64,000 nt of DNA from Microbacterium immunditiarum (GTDB lineage Bacteria; Actinomycetota; Actinomycetes; Actinomycetales; Microbacteriaceae), in contig NZ_JACCBV010000001.1 in the NCBI RefSeq assembly GCF_013409785.1, forward strand, positions 3,224,001 to 3,288,000, in the 5' to 3' direction. A program made the translations under genes and the position numbers. Positions 61,778 to 64,000 of this stretch are shown piece after piece. Position 1 is the stretch's first letter, and each line of letters opens with the position of its first letter. The notes below the pieces were generated by a model that saw only the letters and a list, made by a program, of their open reading frames with translations, made no database searches and had not been told where the DNA came from.

Positions 61778-62482
61778 ATGCATCGCGGACACAAGGTCTC
61801 AGCGATCGTGACCTGCGCGGGCAAGGGAACCCGGTTCGGGTCGAACAAGCTCCTCGTCGAGCTCGGTGGCAGGACGATCCTCGAGAAGACGGTGCGGGCG
61901 ATGCTCGTGCCGGCCGTCGACGAGCTCGTCGTCACGATCAGCGCCGACAACGAGGCTGAGTATCGGCGCATCCTCATCGACGAGGCCGGGCTCCCCGTCA
62001 CGCTCGTTCGGGGCGGCGCGGAACGCCACATCAGCGCGCAGCGCGGGCTCGAGGCCACCTCGGGCGACATCGTCCTCGTCCACGACGGGGTGCGCCCCTT
62101 CGTGACGGAGGATCTCGTGATGCGCGTCCTCGACGCGGCGATCGACCACGGCGCAGCGATGATCGGAACCCCGAGCACCGTCCAGGTCAAGCTCGTCACC
62201 GACGACGGATTCATCGAGGGCTCGCTCGACCGGGCGCATTCGTGGCTGGGTCAGACCCCGCAGGGCTTCCGCCGCGAGCTTCTCGACGCCGCGTACCGCG
62301 CGGCGGCGGCCGAGGGATACTCGCGCGTGAGCGACGACGCGGATCTCGTGCACGAGTACACGGGCACGCCGGCTCGCATCCTGCCCGGGCACGTCAACAA
62401 CATCAAGATCACGACGCCGCAAGATCTCGGCACCGCGCAGCTCATCGAGCAGCACCTCATCGAAGAGGTTGACCGCGTATGA
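61778..62482 (+). CDS. IspD/TarI-family cytidylyltransferase
   Basis: Protein of 234 residues. AIVTCAGKGTRFGSNKLLVEL is the CTP-binding start, RTILEKTVRAM, VTLVRGGAERHISAQRGL, VLVHDGVRPFV, SLDRAHSWLGQTPQGFRREL and SDDADLVHEYTG match the IspD/TarI family, which makes CDP-methylerythritol or CDP-ribitol. The genomic setting between an SDR and a TarS-like glycosyltransferase favours a polyol-phosphate activating enzyme such as TarI over the isoprenoid enzyme. AAGGAGAGG precedes ATG 61778. The next gene starts in the ATGA overlap. Substrate is inference. Confidence 0.85.
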   Translation: MHRGHKVSAIVTCAGKGTRFGSNKLLVELGGRTILEKTVRAMLVPAVDELVVTISADNEAEYRRILIDEAGLPVTLVRGGAERHISAQRGLEATSGDIVLVHDGVRPFVTEDLVMRVLDAAIDHGAAMIGTPSTVQVKLVTDDGFIEGSLDRAHSWLGQTPQGFRRELLDAAYRAAAAEGYSRVSDDADLVHEYTGTPARILPGHVNNIKITTPQDLGTAQLIEQHLIEEVDRV

Positions 62483-64000
62483 CAGAGGGGCCCGTGAAGG
62501 TCAGCGTCGTCGTGCCGACCTATCGGCCCGGCAAGGGGCTGAACCGACTCGTCGCGTCGCTGGACGCGCAGACGCTCCCGACGAGCGACTGGGAAGTCGT
62601 CTTCGTGGACGACGGCTCGCCGGATGACACATACGAGCGGCTGCTCGCCATCCAGAGTGCGAGGCCGAACGTGCGCGTCGAGCGCATCGAGAACTCCGGT
62701 TGGCCGTGCCGCCCACGCAACATCGGGACGGACCTCGCGCGGGGGGAGTACGTCGCGTACATGGACCACGACGACGAGTTGTACCCCGACGCGCTACGCG
62801 CGGCGTACGAGTTCGCGAAGGCGAACGACTCCGACGTCGTCAACGGCAAGGAAGCCCGGACGCACGACAGCGGATGGGCGATCGACCAGTACCGCGCCGA
62901 CAGCGGCCAGGTGATCGACCGCACGGACTTCCACCCGCTCATCCCGACCAACCCCCACAAGCTCTATCGCCGCGCGCTGCTGCAGGAGCACAGCATCCGC
63001 TTTCGTGAAGGCGGACGCGTGCTGTGGGAGGACATCTTCTTCAACGTGCTCGTTGCCCGCCACGCAAAGGTCATCTCGACGATGGCGAGCACGCCCTACT
63101 ACCACTGGTTCTCGACCCCCGGCAGCGGCTCCAGCACGTTCGTCCGGTCGAGCCCGGAGTGGTGGTACTGGCTCGACAAGGTCGTCGAAGCCGTCAACAC
63201 CGACCTCGCCGGCGAGGAGCTGGCCACTCAGCGGCGACTGCTCCGCGTGCACCAGTACCGCTCGAGGCTCCTGGACTCGTTCAACAACCTCTACGCCCCG
63301 AGGGACGCGGCGGAGCGGAAGATGATCTTCGAGAAGGCGTCGGCGCTGCAGGCGAAGCACTTCCCCGAGTCCGACGACGATCACCTCAACCGGTCGCTGC
63401 GGATGCGGGCGCAGCTGCTGCGACGTGGATACCGGCATCTGCTCGAGCGGCTCACCGTGGACGACCCGAACATCCCGGGAGCCGCCCGCATCACCGACGC
63501 GCAGTGGGACGGGGCCGTCCTGCGGCTCAGCACGCGCGCCGACTGGGAGGACAGCACCGGCCGCCGCCACCGGCTCGTCGAGCGCGACGGACGGATCGTG
63601 AAGGACCTTCCGAAGGCGTACCACGACGCGCTGTCGCCCGACCTGTTCGATGTGACCGACGACATCCACGCGGCCACGGTCGAGATCGGCGTGAGGTCGG
63701 AGGCGTCCCGGGTCACGTGGATGGCGTCGTCGGCGTCTGAGCTGCACACAGCGGTCACCGACGGAGCGGTGCGCTGGCACCTGACCGGCACCGCGACGGT
63801 CGACCCGGCGACGGATGCCATGGGCCGCCCGCTCGAGCGCGGCGTGTGGCTCATCAACGGGCGCTGCACGCTGGCCGGGACCGTCCAGCATCGCATCATC
63901 CGCAGCAGCCACATCCCTCCCGCGATCCGGTTCGACGACGACGGCGTCATCGCAGTCTTCAGCCGCACGGACGGCGCCGTCGCCCTGGACTTCGACCAGA
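62479..64000 (+). CDS. GT2 glycosyltransferase, TarS-like (runs off window edge)
   Basis: At least 507 residues, incomplete at the right edge. The N-terminal GT2 domain has VSVVVPTYRPGKGLNRLVAS, VFVDDGSPDDTYERL, ENSGWPCRPRNIGTD, the metal motif YMDHDDELYP, PTNPHKLYRRALLQEHSIRF and WEDIFFN with the probable catalytic Glu-Asp. The order and spacing recall TarS/TarP poly-ribitol-phosphate transferases. From about residue 320 on there is a helical region, then beta-rich repeats, possibly a binding domain. It is translationally coupled to the cytidylyltransferase, supporting a teichoic-acid-like polymer. Confidence 0.85.
   Translation, partial: MTEGPVKVSVVVPTYRPGKGLNRLVASLDAQTLPTSDWEVVFVDDGSPDDTYERLLAIQSARPNVRVERIENSGWPCRPRNIGTDLARGEYVAYMDHDDELYPDALRAAYEFAKANDSDVVNGKEARTHDSGWAIDQYRADSGQVIDRTDFHPLIPTNPHKLYRRALLQEHSIRFREGGRVLWEDIFFNVLVARHAKVISTMASTPYYHWFSTPGSGSSTFVRSSPEWWYWLDKVVEAVNTDLAGEELATQRRLLRVHQYRSRLLDSFNNLYAPRDAAERKMIFEKASALQAKHFPESDDDHLNRSLRMRAQLLRRGYRHLLERLTVDDPNIPGAARITDAQWDGAVLRLSTRADWEDSTGRRHRLVERDGRIVKDLPKAYHDALSPDLFDVTDDIHAATVEIGVRSEASRVTWMASSASELHTAVTDGAVRWHLTGTATVDPATDAMGRPLERGVWLINGRCTLAGTVQHRIIRSSHIPPAIRFDDDGVIAVFSRTDGAVALDFDQ

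Noticed and set aside
61778..62482. Housekeeping IspD of the methylerythritol phosphate pathway.
   Set aside because: Not excluded, but its coupling to a TarS-like transferase and an SDR in a glycan locus makes a TarI-like role more likely.

Overview
The window is coding-dense, very GC-rich actinobacterial DNA. The gene set (MtrAB, a WhiB2-type regulator, furA-katG, DUF3499, DUF5719, manA beside whiB, an RmlC-RmlD fusion, TANNNT promoters directly in front of start codons) and the GC-rich palindromic intergenic repeats suggest a chromosome of the family Microbacteriaceae, probably Microbacterium or a close relative. This taxonomic call is inference. I see no tRNA, rRNA, CRISPR array, insertion sequence, integrase or phage gene, and no gene-free stretch longer than about 250 bases.

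Left part (1-22.4 kb): conserved core functions. The two-component system mtrA-mtrB (mtrB cut by the window edge) diverges from a five-gene operon, membrane protein - DUF4129 - DUF4350 - MoxR ATPase - DUF58, whose first four genes overlap. Then come aqpZ, a catalase-peroxidase under a Fur-family regulator (furA-katG), a divergent SpoIIM-like/RDD membrane pair, ahcY, DUF3499, a zincin-fold protein without HExxH, DUF5719, a giant glycosyltransferase-membrane fusion, whiB2 and manA.

Right part (22.4-64 kb): about 41 kb devoted almost wholly to a cell-surface glycan. Its modules are: (a) two tandem O-antigen-ligase/polymerase-like proteins; (b) a galactofuranan module of GlfT2, a second GT2, a pyruvyl-transferase-like protein, an ABC exporter (wzm/wzt), a dTDP-rhamnose-4-epimerase-like SDR and, further on, UDP-galactopyranose mutase (glf); (c) an acyltransferase, a GT4 and a secreted protein joining cell-wall-binding repeats, a beta-lactamase-like domain and an SH3 domain; (d) a GDP-sugar operon with gmd, an Fcl-like reductase lacking the usual epimerase Cys, and a DegT-family protein whose catalytic Lys is His, as in ColD 3-dehydratases; (e) a Wzx-like flippase, DUF2304 and GT2 operon; (f) two amino-sugar modules, one of which (GnnA-like dehydrogenase, GnnB-like aminotransferase, LpxA-like acyltransferase) sits with an L-2-hydroxyglutarate oxidase; (g) rmlA, rmlB and an RmlC-RmlD fusion for dTDP-L-rhamnose; (h) an atypical SDR, an IspD/TarI-type cytidylyltransferase and a TarS-like glycosyltransferase that runs off the right edge.

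Taken together, the locus can supply UDP-Galf, dTDP-Rha, a GDP-6-deoxy or GDP-3,6-dideoxy sugar, a 3-amino-3-deoxy-GlcNAc derivative and perhaps a CDP-polyol. It has candidates for both ABC-dependent and Wzx/Wzy-dependent export. At least eleven start codons lie 6-9 bases behind a TANNNT -10 element, which suggests that leaderless transcription is common here and which corrects the wzm start.
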